DNA of 27,676 bases. It comes from a virus. Position 1 is the first letter of the stretch. Each line of letters opens with the position of its first letter. The notes beneath the pieces were generated by a model that ran no database searches, was not told the origin of the DNA, and saw only the letters and a program-made list of their open reading frames with translations. The position numbers and the translations under genes were made by a program. Location: positions 1 through 27,676 of the IMG/VR virus record IMGVR_UViG_3300044833_000024; one strand, 5' to 3'. Shown one piece after another: positions 13,661 to 21,685 of the stretch.

Positions 13661-16600
13661 GTGCCGATCTGGCTTGACGTAAATTCAAGATTCGATGAGC
13701 CTTCGGCGCGCCGCGCCGCGGAAGATGCGCAACGCTATTTTCGGGACGCCTCAACCCATATCGATGTAGAGGCTCGGCTCGATGAATCATCGGTACGCAC
13801 TGCGGCTGAGCGTGCGCACCGGATTTTTGCTGATGCCGGTCGTGATGCTGGGGATGACTTTCACCGAAATCTGTCCGGCGGTATCACTCGGGCAGCATCC
13901 GACGTTGAGCGCGCCTCAACAGATATGGCGAGCTCGCTAGGTAAGGCATCCGGCGCCGCCAGCGGCCTTGCCGGCGCTGTGACGCAGGTGGGGTCCAGCG
14001 CGGCTAGTTCGTCGGCTGCGCTGGGTCCGGTCGGCATGGCTGCGGCAGCGATGGCGGCGTTTGTCGCGGTCACCGACTTGGCTGGTATCGCTGCATCAGC
14101 AGCGCAAGCCTTGTGGCTTCTCCCCGCGGCGGCCGGGGCGGCGGGTGCAGCGCTCGGCACACTGAAGTTGGGCATGTCGGGTTTCGATCAAGCGCTCAAA
14201 GACATGAGCGATCCGAAGAAGTTCGCTGACGATTTGAAAGAGCTGTCCCCGAACGCGCAGCAGGCCGCTCTGTCCATTCAGGCATTGATGCCTGCGTTTG
14301 ATCGGCTCAAGAACGCCACGCAGGATGCGTTGTTCGCCGGGGTTGGGCAGCAACTCAATTCGCTGGCGAACCAGTATTTGCCGATGGTGCAGCAGTTGAC
14401 GACCGGCATTGCGGGGGCATTCAACACAGCATTCAAGGGTGTCACTGATCAGTTGCTGAAACCCGAAACCCAGTCCGCTCTGCAGACTTTCATGTCTAAC
14501 GTCACGGCGGCGTTTCAGCAGTTAGCGCCGGCCGCGGCGCCGCTGGCGAAAGCTCTCGCCGACATCATGGCGGTGGGTTCAGGTTTCCTACCGCAACTCG
14601 CACAGGCAGCCTCGCAGGCCGCGCAAGCATTCTCCGACTTCATCACTCACGCAAGGGAATCCGGCGATCTGAAGCGGTGGCTCGGCGAAGGCTTGGACAC
14701 GATCAAGCAGCTGCTGCCGGTGGCGGGCGAGCTTGTTAAACAGTTCATGGCTTTGGCGCCGATCGGGCAAGCAGTGTTGCCGGATATCGCCCGGTTTTTG
14801 AAGGACATCACCCAAATTATGCCGCTGATAGGGCAGGCGGCGCTGGCGCTGGGGCCGCATTTCGGCGTCATAGACGTCGCGGTCAAAGGTATCAAGAACG
14901 GGGTGGACTTGGTCAGTTCAGCGTTCGAGGCGATCAAAGGCGTTGTGCAAGGCGTCGCCAGCACTGTGGTTCCCATTATTAACTCGATCAGCTTCGCGGT
15001 AAACACGATGCTGGAACCGATTCGGGCTGCCATCGGCTTGGCGAACCTGGTGCCCGGGGTCAACCTCCCCAACATCCCGAATATTCCGAGTGCGACTCAG
15101 ACGACCGGCGGAACGGCTGTCGTGGCGCCACCGATTGCATTAGGCGGCGAAGCGAATGCCCAGCGCGAGCGCCGTGGCCTACCTCCGATAGGACCGCCTC
15201 CGCTTCCGACCGCGGGCCTACCGCCGGTCCCGGCGGGCGGGTACACAGTCCCGCTACCACCACCCCCCACGAGCGGCGGTGGTGGCGGCGGGGGTGGGGG
15301 TAGTTCGGCGGTGCCGGCGGCCGCGGCTACGCCGGGTGTGATGGTGGCACCCACCAATGCGGCGGCGGCGATCGCCTACGCGCAGCAGGCCTCCGGAACC
15401 CCATACCAGTTGGGTGGCGTCGGCCCACAGACCTTCGACTGCTCCGGCTTCATCAGCGATCTGTATGCGATTATGACCGGCAAGCCGTACACGGGCACCG
15501 AGCGATATTTCACGACGGCAAGCAATTTCGAGGCACTGGGCTTCCAGCCGGGCTACCAGTCTGGGGCGTTCAACATCGGTGTGCACCAGGGCGGCCCCGC
15601 CGGTGGTCACATGGCTGGCACTCTGCCCAACAACGTCAATGTTGAGGCCGGCGGCGCGTACGGCGGTGTGATGTATGGCGGCAAGGTTGGGGCGAGAGAC
15701 CCCCAGTTCGAGTCGGTGTATCACCTGCCGATCGATAAGGCGTTCAACCCGGGGGGCCCGCTAGGCTCACTAAGCACGCAGACCACCGGCACCCGGGCGT
15801 TAGGTATGTCGGGTGGTGGTCCGTCGGGTACCCAAACCGATCCGATCTATGTCACTCTCACTGGGCCGGGTTCGGGTAGTGGGCTGGGCGCGCTGGGCGC
15901 CGGCGCCCCCGGCCAAGGCGGCCCTGGCGGTGGCGGCGTAGGTTCTGTTGGCGGTCTTGGCGGCACGTTCCTCAACAGTTTCAAAGCCAGCGGAGGCTTG
16001 CCGGGGACTATCGCCGCTGCGGTCGGGAATATCGCGAACATTGCGAGTGGCACCTTCGACGGGCCCGGCCCCGAATGGTTGCAGCCGGGTACGACGGTGG
16101 CGCAGAACAACACTGGACAACCGCAGCAAGTTCTGCCGCCGGGGATGCCGACCGTCATGGGGCCGAACCTTCCCGGCGGTGGTGGTCCTGCGCCGGGCCC
16201 CCCGGGGGGTCAGCAGGGGTCGGTGCAATACGGTGCGGCGCCGGGCGCCGGGCCGCCCTCACCGGGTGGTTTCACCGGTGCCGGTGGTGGTGCCGTCGGG
16301 GCGGCCACCGCGGCGCTGGGCTCCATGTTCCCCGGCTCCCAAGTGGTCGCACAGTTGGCTCAGCGCGCCATCGGCTACATGGGTCAGGTCGCCGGCATCG
16401 GGATTATGGGCGCGATGGAAACCTTCCTGCCGGGTGGCGGCGGCGGGGTGGGCGACCCATCGAAGTCGTTGATCGGGCGCATCGCCACCGGTTTCGCCGG
16501 TGCCCGCCCGGCGCAGCCCAACGCTGCGGGTAAGGCGCAACCCCCGCAGCCCAAGCAGCTACCCGATCAGCCGCATGCGGGTAGCGGCGCACCCCCGGGG

Positions 16601-16729
16601 CCGGGCGGTCCGGCCGGCCCGATGGTCGTCATGAACAACCCGGTCTTCCAGAACGGCACCGACGGTCAAGCCGTCGCCCGTGACATCGCCCGCCAGCACG
16701 CACAGTACGGGGCAGGCCAACTCAGGTGA
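13661..16729 (+). CDS. Tape measure protein with embedded NlpC/P60-type peptidase
   Basis: This 1022-residue protein sets tail length and is ejected with the DNA. The N-terminus has an internal duplication: FDEPSARRAAEDAQRYF (11-27) and LDESSVRTAAERAHRIF (40-56). Then come long Ala-rich helices and hydrophobic segments (about 118-175). After a Pro/Gly linker with a polyglycine run (about 505-550) lies an NlpC/P60-like domain: AIAYAQQASGTPYQLGG, FDCSGFISDLY with Cys594, and GGHMAGTLPNN with His650. It probably cuts peptidoglycan peptides during DNA entry. The C-terminal 320 residues are Gly/Pro-rich with a few helices and end near ARQHAQYGAGQLR. The GTG at 13661 follows AGGTGGTGA. At about 1.5 angstrom per residue the length predicts a tail of roughly 150 nm. 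Confidence 0.92.
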   Translation: MPIWLDVNSRFDEPSARRAAEDAQRYFRDASTHIDVEARLDESSVRTAAERAHRIFADAGRDAGDDFHRNLSGGITRAASDVERASTDMASSLGKASGAASGLAGAVTQVGSSAASSSAALGPVGMAAAAMAAFVAVTDLAGIAASAAQALWLLPAAAGAAGAALGTLKLGMSGFDQALKDMSDPKKFADDLKELSPNAQQAALSIQALMPAFDRLKNATQDALFAGVGQQLNSLANQYLPMVQQLTTGIAGAFNTAFKGVTDQLLKPETQSALQTFMSNVTAAFQQLAPAAAPLAKALADIMAVGSGFLPQLAQAASQAAQAFSDFITHARESGDLKRWLGEGLDTIKQLLPVAGELVKQFMALAPIGQAVLPDIARFLKDITQIMPLIGQAALALGPHFGVIDVAVKGIKNGVDLVSSAFEAIKGVVQGVASTVVPIINSISFAVNTMLEPIRAAIGLANLVPGVNLPNIPNIPSATQTTGGTAVVAPPIALGGEANAQRERRGLPPIGPPPLPTAGLPPVPAGGYTVPLPPPPTSGGGGGGGGGSSAVPAAAATPGVMVAPTNAAAAIAYAQQASGTPYQLGGVGPQTFDCSGFISDLYAIMTGKPYTGTERYFTTASNFEALGFQPGYQSGAFNIGVHQGGPAGGHMAGTLPNNVNVEAGGAYGGVMYGGKVGARDPQFESVYHLPIDKAFNPGGPLGSLSTQTTGTRALGMSGGGPSGTQTDPIYVTLTGPGSGSGLGALGAGAPGQGGPGGGGVGSVGGLGGTFLNSFKASGGLPGTIAAAVGNIANIASGTFDGPGPEWLQPGTTVAQNNTGQPQQVLPPGMPTVMGPNLPGGGGPAPGPPGGQQGSVQYGAAPGAGPPSPGGFTGAGGGAVGAATAALGSMFPGSQVVAQLAQRAIGYMGQVAGIGIMGAMETFLPGGGGGVGDPSKSLIGRIATGFAGARPAQPNAAGKAQPPQPKQLPDQPHAGSGAPPGPGGPAGPMVVMNNPVFQNGTDGQAVARDIARQHAQYGAGQLR

Positions 16730-16735
16730 CCAACC

Positions 16736-18025
16736 GTGGGTGACACATCCATAGTCGTTGCTGTCGGCTTCACCATCACCGGGGTAGTCGCCGCAACCGG
16801 CACCTCCACAGCGACAGCCGCCACGGTCGGGCTCACCGCCGGCGGTGTGGCTGCGGTCGGGAAAACCACCACCTCAACAACCACCGCAGTCACAATCGGA
16901 TTGACCGCGGCCGGCACCATCTTCGGGGTTTCCGCCACAACGGTCACAGTGGTGTGTAAAGCCAACGGTTTCGTCGACGCGGGCCTCACCTGGCCGCCCG
17001 GCCAAGTAACCCCGTACGGCGACAACATGATGCTCAAAACAGTCGAACCGATGATGACGTACATCAGCGGCGACCTGACCAGACGGTTCTACATTCGTGG
17101 TGGCCTCGCACCCATATCGGGTGTGCAGGACGGCATTACGATGCAGGCGCTGCGCGGAATGCACGCACCGTTCAAACACCTGGATCAGCAGGGCGCCCAC
17201 CAAGACGGTGTCACCTGGAACGACACCGTCTACGATCCCGCCGAGATCGACATGACGTTGACGGCGTGGGCGTCGACCGCGGCGAAACTATCGCAATTGG
17301 TGCGCACATGGATCGCCTCCTGGGATCCGAAAAAGCCCGGCATCCTCGAATACTTCACCTTTGAGATGGGTTGTTGGTGGTGCAACGCGAGACTGTTCAG
17401 GTCGTGGCCTGATGAGATCAAAAAGTCGCCGCGGCAACACAAAAAGCACATATTTACGCATGCGATGCGCAACGACGACGCGTTCTGGCGCAGCGTCGAC
17501 AGTGTGTCAACATTTCAGCCGGGAGGCACCGGCGGCACCGGGTTCACACCCTTAACCAACATAGGCAGCGAGGACGGCTGGCCCCGCTACCTGGTCTACG
17601 GGCCCGGCACATTCGCTTTCGGCGACGGGCCGGGCAGCACAAACATGATCACGTTCGGACCGCTGCTGGCCACCCAAATCGTGTTAATCACAACACTCCC
17701 CAGGTTGCGGTCGATTGTCGACCTGTCACCCACCCAGCTGCCGCAAACCCTGTCCCAGGCTCAGTCGTTCATTCAGATGCTGATCAACTTGGTGACCAAC
17801 AACAACACCCCGCCACTGCTGCAGTGGTTCGAGTCGCTGTTCGGTATCCGGCCGCCGCAAGGCGCCCTGTACAGCTTGCTGAACGGCCGGTTCAGTAAGC
17901 CGATACCGGGTGTGGTGCAACCATCTGAAGCTGTCACATCCAACATTGCTGTCTCGATCACTGGCGGTAACAGTGCCAGCAAAATCGTTTCGGCCCTAAC
18001 CCCTCTGCGACGATGGCCCGAGTAG
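16736..18025 (+). CDS. Minor tail protein, Dit-like distal tail protein, with N-terminal GLTAAG repeats
   Basis: This 429-residue protein is the first gene after the tape measure, the usual place for the distal tail protein. Residues 5 to about 80 are three to four degenerate repeats around GFTITGVVA, VGLTAGGVAAVG and IGLTAAGTIFG, matching repeats in the glycine-rich protein at 24458. The following body includes RRFYIRGGLAPISGVQDGI, VTWNDTVYDPAEIDMTLTAW and EYFTFEMGCWWCNARLFRSW, as in mycobacteriophage minor tail proteins of this position. The C-terminal part includes SLFGIRPPQGALYSLLNGRF. It has a GTG start and overlaps the next ATG by 13 bases. Confidence 0.82.
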   Translation: MGDTSIVVAVGFTITGVVAATGTSTATAATVGLTAGGVAAVGKTTTSTTTAVTIGLTAAGTIFGVSATTVTVVCKANGFVDAGLTWPPGQVTPYGDNMMLKTVEPMMTYISGDLTRRFYIRGGLAPISGVQDGITMQALRGMHAPFKHLDQQGAHQDGVTWNDTVYDPAEIDMTLTAWASTAAKLSQLVRTWIASWDPKKPGILEYFTFEMGCWWCNARLFRSWPDEIKKSPRQHKKHIFTHAMRNDDAFWRSVDSVSTFQPGGTGGTGFTPLTNIGSEDGWPRYLVYGPGTFAFGDGPGSTNMITFGPLLATQIVLITTLPRLRSIVDLSPTQLPQTLSQAQSFIQMLINLVTNNNTPPLLQWFESLFGIRPPQGALYSLLNGRFSKPIPGVVQPSEAVTSNIAVSITGGNSASKIVSALTPLRRWPE

Positions 18026-20793
18026 TGATCGGAGATCAGGCCAAACTTTTGGCCGATCTCAACTCTCCCAGCCCCTACATCTCGGCCACCGCCGCGCAGA
18101 TGGCTGCCGCCATCGAACAGCACCCGCCCACCGACATTGTGGTCAAACTGTACGGCAACACCTACAAGCCGGCCGGCGAAGTCCGCGACTACTTATCGGT
18201 GCAATGCGCATTCCCGCGGGAAACCGTGCCAGCCGGGACGATCGTATTAAAAGGTTCGGATCCGTTGGCGGACTTGGCGTTGACGTGCGAGACGACGGTG
18301 GTGCCCATCACCATCGAGGTGGGGATGCTGCGCTGGTCCGGGCGCATCGACATCGCGCACGACCGCTACAAAGACGGCCAGTACTGCCTGGATTCTGAAA
18401 CGGAGATCCTCACCTCAGGGGGATTCAAGCGGAACGAAGAACTGCGCGGCGATGAGCAGGTTCTCACGCTCAATATGGAGACCGGGCTCTCTGAATGGCA
18501 GCCGATGCTGTCCGTGCACCGCTTCGATGTGCAGGATATTGAGGCTCTGTCGATGGAGGTAAGGGGCCACTCCTCGCTTTCCACCATGAACCACCGCTGG
18601 CCTGTGCGTGTTGCCCATGAATCGAGGTGGCAATCGGCCGATGAGATAACCATTCGTGAGTCGGCGGAACTAAACCTGAACCACCGCCTTATCCCATCGG
18701 CTGCTTGCGGATCGCTACCGGCAGTGGCGAAATACGAAGACGCGCAAGTTGAGCTTGTCGCCTGGTTCATCACCGAAGGCACCATCCGCAAGAACAACAA
18801 CGGCACAATGTCAACAGGCGTGCGGATCGGCCAGTCGGCCAAGGTAAACCCTACCTACGTTGACCGCATTCGTGCCTGCTTGACCACCTTATGGGGATCA
18901 CCCACTGAGGTAATGACCCGTTCTCGCGGAACGCACAAGAAGGACTGGCAACCCGAGTGGCGTGAGCGTTCCGGCCAGAACGGCGGCATGACCTGCTTCG
19001 ACCTGAATACCGTCGCCGGACGAACACTGATCGAGATCGCTCCCGACCGGGTGGCATCTGGAGAATTCATCGCTGCGCTCACGGCTGCCCAGCTGCGGCT
19101 CTTTGTTGAGACATGCATAGACGCCGACGGATCGCGTAACTCCGGGAACGGACAAGTCTCCTTCACCCAGAAATCTGCGGACCGGGTTGCCCCTGTTCAG
19201 ATGGCGGCCACGCTATTGGGGATGCCGACCGCGATTGCGTACCAGAGCCGTGGCATTTTCGCGATGACCTTCTACCGAGGACGCGGGACCACTCAACCGC
19301 AAAGGCACACTGAATCATCGCGGCGGGTTCGATACTCGGGAACAGTTTGGTGCCCAAAGACCGAGAACGGCACATGGCTGGCCCGGCGTAACGGGACGGT
19401 CTACTTCACCGGTAACACGGTGGAATGTGAGCTGCTGCATGACAAGGCGTGGCTGACCCGTATCCTCTGCTGGCCCAACTATCTGCTACCCATCCAAGTC
19501 CAGTTCGGGTCTGTGGCGGCGTTCGGGGTTCCCGGTGTGCCGATCGGCGGTAACCGGGCGGTGTTCATCGGCCCGGCGATCACCTGCATTAAAACGTTGG
19601 TGGCCGAGCAGGCGTTCCGAATCCAGTCCGGCTTGTGGGAGCTGGTGAACAACCTTGTTAGTTTCCCGCCTAACCTGAACGTGCAGGCCTGGTTCGGCAC
19701 ACTGTTGATGCAGGGCGGCTTGTCTTTCAACGATTTTATGCGGTCGCTCACCACACCGATCTATGTGGTGCCCACCAACCCGATATTCGATACGTCGCCG
19801 TGGGTGTCGTTCAACGGCCGCATGGACGAGATTTTCGCTTTGATCAGCCCGACGGTCAAGGACTGCGGCCTCACCGTTGACGTCAACTTGTGGCTACCGG
19901 GGGAGCCGCAACCGGATGCGTTCGCCGCGGCACTGAATTTGTTGCAGGTGCCGACGATCGTCGTCGATGTCCACGACCGCATGGGCGTTACCGGAGCTAC
20001 CGGCACGTTTTTGGACGGCCTCGAGCGTGACCTGGTTGACTTGCAGGGCAGCATGTTCGGTGAGATCACCGCACCCTTCCTCAACCCGAACAACGAGTAC
20101 GCGCCGCCCGGCATTAACATCGCCCCGCTGCTGGGTGTGCATTTCCACAAGCCGTGGTGTCTATTCACAGATCATCCTCGTGGTGGCTTGCGCGAGTTCG
20201 ACTTCGCGCACCATCACCCGCTGGCCTACACGACGATCACGGGCGGTAAGAGTCCAAAGTGGATGAACGACTTGATAAACGCCACACTTGAGTGGTTGGT
20301 AGACAGTCTAATGATTATCATCGGTTTCACTGGGGTCCCCGGAAGCATATTTGACGGAATGTTCAATGATATATTTTTAGCCTTCCAGCTCACCGAAAAC
20401 TTCGGTCGCAGAGTCAAACTCGGCCCCTACGGGTTCCCTGAAAAGTTCTTCCCCACCGGTTCCGGCTCCTACACATTGGATGCTTTCTTCTCGCAGAAAG
20501 CCGCCATGTGGGACACCAGAGGCTATGTGTCCGCACAGTTTTGGTTCGACAACGGCTACCCGTACGAGGTTGGACGGGATTGCTTCCCGGGTGCGTTGGC
20601 GTCGTGTGTGCGCCGCGGGAAGCTGTACACCGACTACATCGAGAACGTGACCATCACCGATGACCGCCAAAACCGGGTGAAAGTCCTGATTCAGGTCGGC
20701 GACGGCAAAGCACTGGAGGCGCCGATCACGAAGATCCAGCGCAAACTCACCGGCTTCATGGAGGCGGCGAACATTCTGATGATGAGCCAATAG
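18013..20793 (+). CDS. Minor tail protein, Tal-like, interrupted in frame by an intein
   Basis: The 926-codon frame encodes a 582-residue mature tail protein plus a 344-residue intein. Extein N (1-124) ends RYKDGQY and extein C (from 469) begins TVECELLHDKAWLTRILC. Joined, they read DGQYTVECELLHDK, a continuous segment typical of mycobacteriophage minor tail proteins. The C-extein contains NPIFDTSPWVSFNGRMDEIF, HDRMGVTGATGTFLDG, FAHHHPLAYTTITGG and a terminal NVTITDDRQNRVKVLIQVGD. Its position after the Dit-like gene suggests a tail-hub/tail-associated protein. The ATG at 18013 overlaps the upstream gene end. Splicing must occur before assembly to yield a working tail tip. Confidence 0.9.
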   Translation: MARVVIGDQAKLLADLNSPSPYISATAAQMAAAIEQHPPTDIVVKLYGNTYKPAGEVRDYLSVQCAFPRETVPAGTIVLKGSDPLADLALTCETTVVPITIEVGMLRWSGRIDIAHDRYKDGQYCLDSETEILTSGGFKRNEELRGDEQVLTLNMETGLSEWQPMLSVHRFDVQDIEALSMEVRGHSSLSTMNHRWPVRVAHESRWQSADEITIRESAELNLNHRLIPSAACGSLPAVAKYEDAQVELVAWFITEGTIRKNNNGTMSTGVRIGQSAKVNPTYVDRIRACLTTLWGSPTEVMTRSRGTHKKDWQPEWRERSGQNGGMTCFDLNTVAGRTLIEIAPDRVASGEFIAALTAAQLRLFVETCIDADGSRNSGNGQVSFTQKSADRVAPVQMAATLLGMPTAIAYQSRGIFAMTFYRGRGTTQPQRHTESSRRVRYSGTVWCPKTENGTWLARRNGTVYFTGNTVECELLHDKAWLTRILCWPNYLLPIQVQFGSVAAFGVPGVPIGGNRAVFIGPAITCIKTLVAEQAFRIQSGLWELVNNLVSFPPNLNVQAWFGTLLMQGGLSFNDFMRSLTTPIYVVPTNPIFDTSPWVSFNGRMDEIFALISPTVKDCGLTVDVNLWLPGEPQPDAFAAALNLLQVPTIVVDVHDRMGVTGATGTFLDGLERDLVDLQGSMFGEITAPFLNPNNEYAPPGINIAPLLGVHFHKPWCLFTDHPRGGLREFDFAHHHPLAYTTITGGKSPKWMNDLINATLEWLVDSLMIIIGFTGVPGSIFDGMFNDIFLAFQLTENFGRRVKLGPYGFPEKFFPTGSGSYTLDAFFSQKAAMWDTRGYVSAQFWFDNGYPYEVGRDCFPGALASCVRRGKLYTDYIENVTITDDRQNRVKVLIQVGDGKALEAPITKIQRKLTGFMEAANILMMSQ
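18385..19416 (+). mobile_element. Intein with LAGLIDADG homing endonuclease
   Basis: The intein is 344 residues, inserted between Tyr124 and Thr469 of the tail protein frame. Block A is CLDSETEILTSGGF, with Cys1 as nucleophile. Block B is STMNHRWPVRV, the TxxH motif being TMNH (191-194 of the full frame). Two LAGLIDADG helices are LVAWFITEG (248-256) and LFVETCIDADG (363-373). The C-terminal blocks are TVWCPKTENGTWLARRNG and YFTGN, with terminal Asn and a +1 Thr. The usual penultimate His is replaced by Gly, a variant tolerated in some inteins. The first LAGLIDADG helix has Glu in its acidic position and the second Asp, so the nuclease could be active. Confidence 0.93.
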
Positions 20794-20803
20794 GAGGCCT
20801 GCG

Positions 20804-21667
20804 GTGCCGATTTCGATTGACGGGAACTCGCTGGTCCTCACCGGTTGTAACATCACGATCCCAAATGCGTTCGCCCCGGTGACGGGTGTCGCCACGATCA
20901 TCATCACCCCGGCCGGTGGTATCGCCAACATTCCCGCGCTGCTCGCCGGGGTGGCTGGCCAGCCCGCGCTGATCGACAGCATCACCACACCCGAGTACGC
21001 CGCCGGTGCGGCTCTCCCGGCGCCGACGGCCGTTCAGGTGTCGCCGGGTAGCGCGGGCGTGGCGTCGCACTACGCCCTGACGATCCCCATCCACGCGGGC
21101 AGCCAAGGCCCCGCTGGTGTGTTCGCCATGCTCGCCGCAACCGATCTACTCGCGTCGCCGCCGCCCACCGACAAATACATGCTTTCCTACAGCCTGTCCG
21201 ACCTGAAGATGAAGTTTGTGCCCCCCAAGAACGGCGGCGTCTACACCGCGGTGTCGATCCCGGCGACCGCGAATACGGCGGCGTCGCCGCGCGTGCTGAT
21301 GGGCCTCAGTATTCCGTCGCAGCTGTTCGACTGGTGGCCGGTTGTTAACGCGCAAGTAGTTGTGACCGGCAGCGCCGACACCCGCGTCGATCTGGTTGCG
21401 CGTGTCGGGCCGACAATTGGCACCCCGTCAGGCAATGCGACGACCGGTGATCAGGTCGGGTACGGCTGGGGCGTCGTCGGTGCCGCGCCGCCACCGGTGT
21501 TGATCAACGGCTGCGGTTACGGCAATGTGCTGTCCGGCAACTACGCCAGGGTTCCCGCCGGTTCGGCCGCCACCGTCTATCTGGTGGCGCAACAGGTAGC
21601 GAATTCGAGCAACAACTGGGCTACGGGCGCCGCGGCGTTCGACGTTGAGGTCAACCCCGTGCCATGA
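20804..21667 (+). CDS. Minor tail protein
   Basis: This 287-residue protein of beta-rich, Ala/Gly/Pro composition lies in the tail-tip cluster. Recognisable segments are ISIDGNSLVLTGCNITIPNA at the start, a short collagen-like HAGSQGPAGVFAML near the middle, then DKYMLSYSLSDLKMKFVPPK, which resembles other actinophage minor tail proteins. The last 130 residues form a beta domain ending in AFDVEVNPVP. The GTG at 20804 follows a strong TAGGAGG (20791-20797) that overlaps the previous stop. The exact role is unknown; it may form part of the tip or a fibre base. Confidence 0.78.
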   Translation: MPISIDGNSLVLTGCNITIPNAFAPVTGVATIIITPAGGIANIPALLAGVAGQPALIDSITTPEYAAGAALPAPTAVQVSPGSAGVASHYALTIPIHAGSQGPAGVFAMLAATDLLASPPPTDKYMLSYSLSDLKMKFVPPKNGGVYTAVSIPATANTAASPRVLMGLSIPSQLFDWWPVVNAQVVVTGSADTRVDLVARVGPTIGTPSGNATTGDQVGYGWGVVGAAPPPVLINGCGYGNVLSGNYARVPAGSAATVYLVAQQVANSSNNWATGAAAFDVEVNPVP

Positions 21668-21685
21668 CCGAGCCTCAACTGAAAT

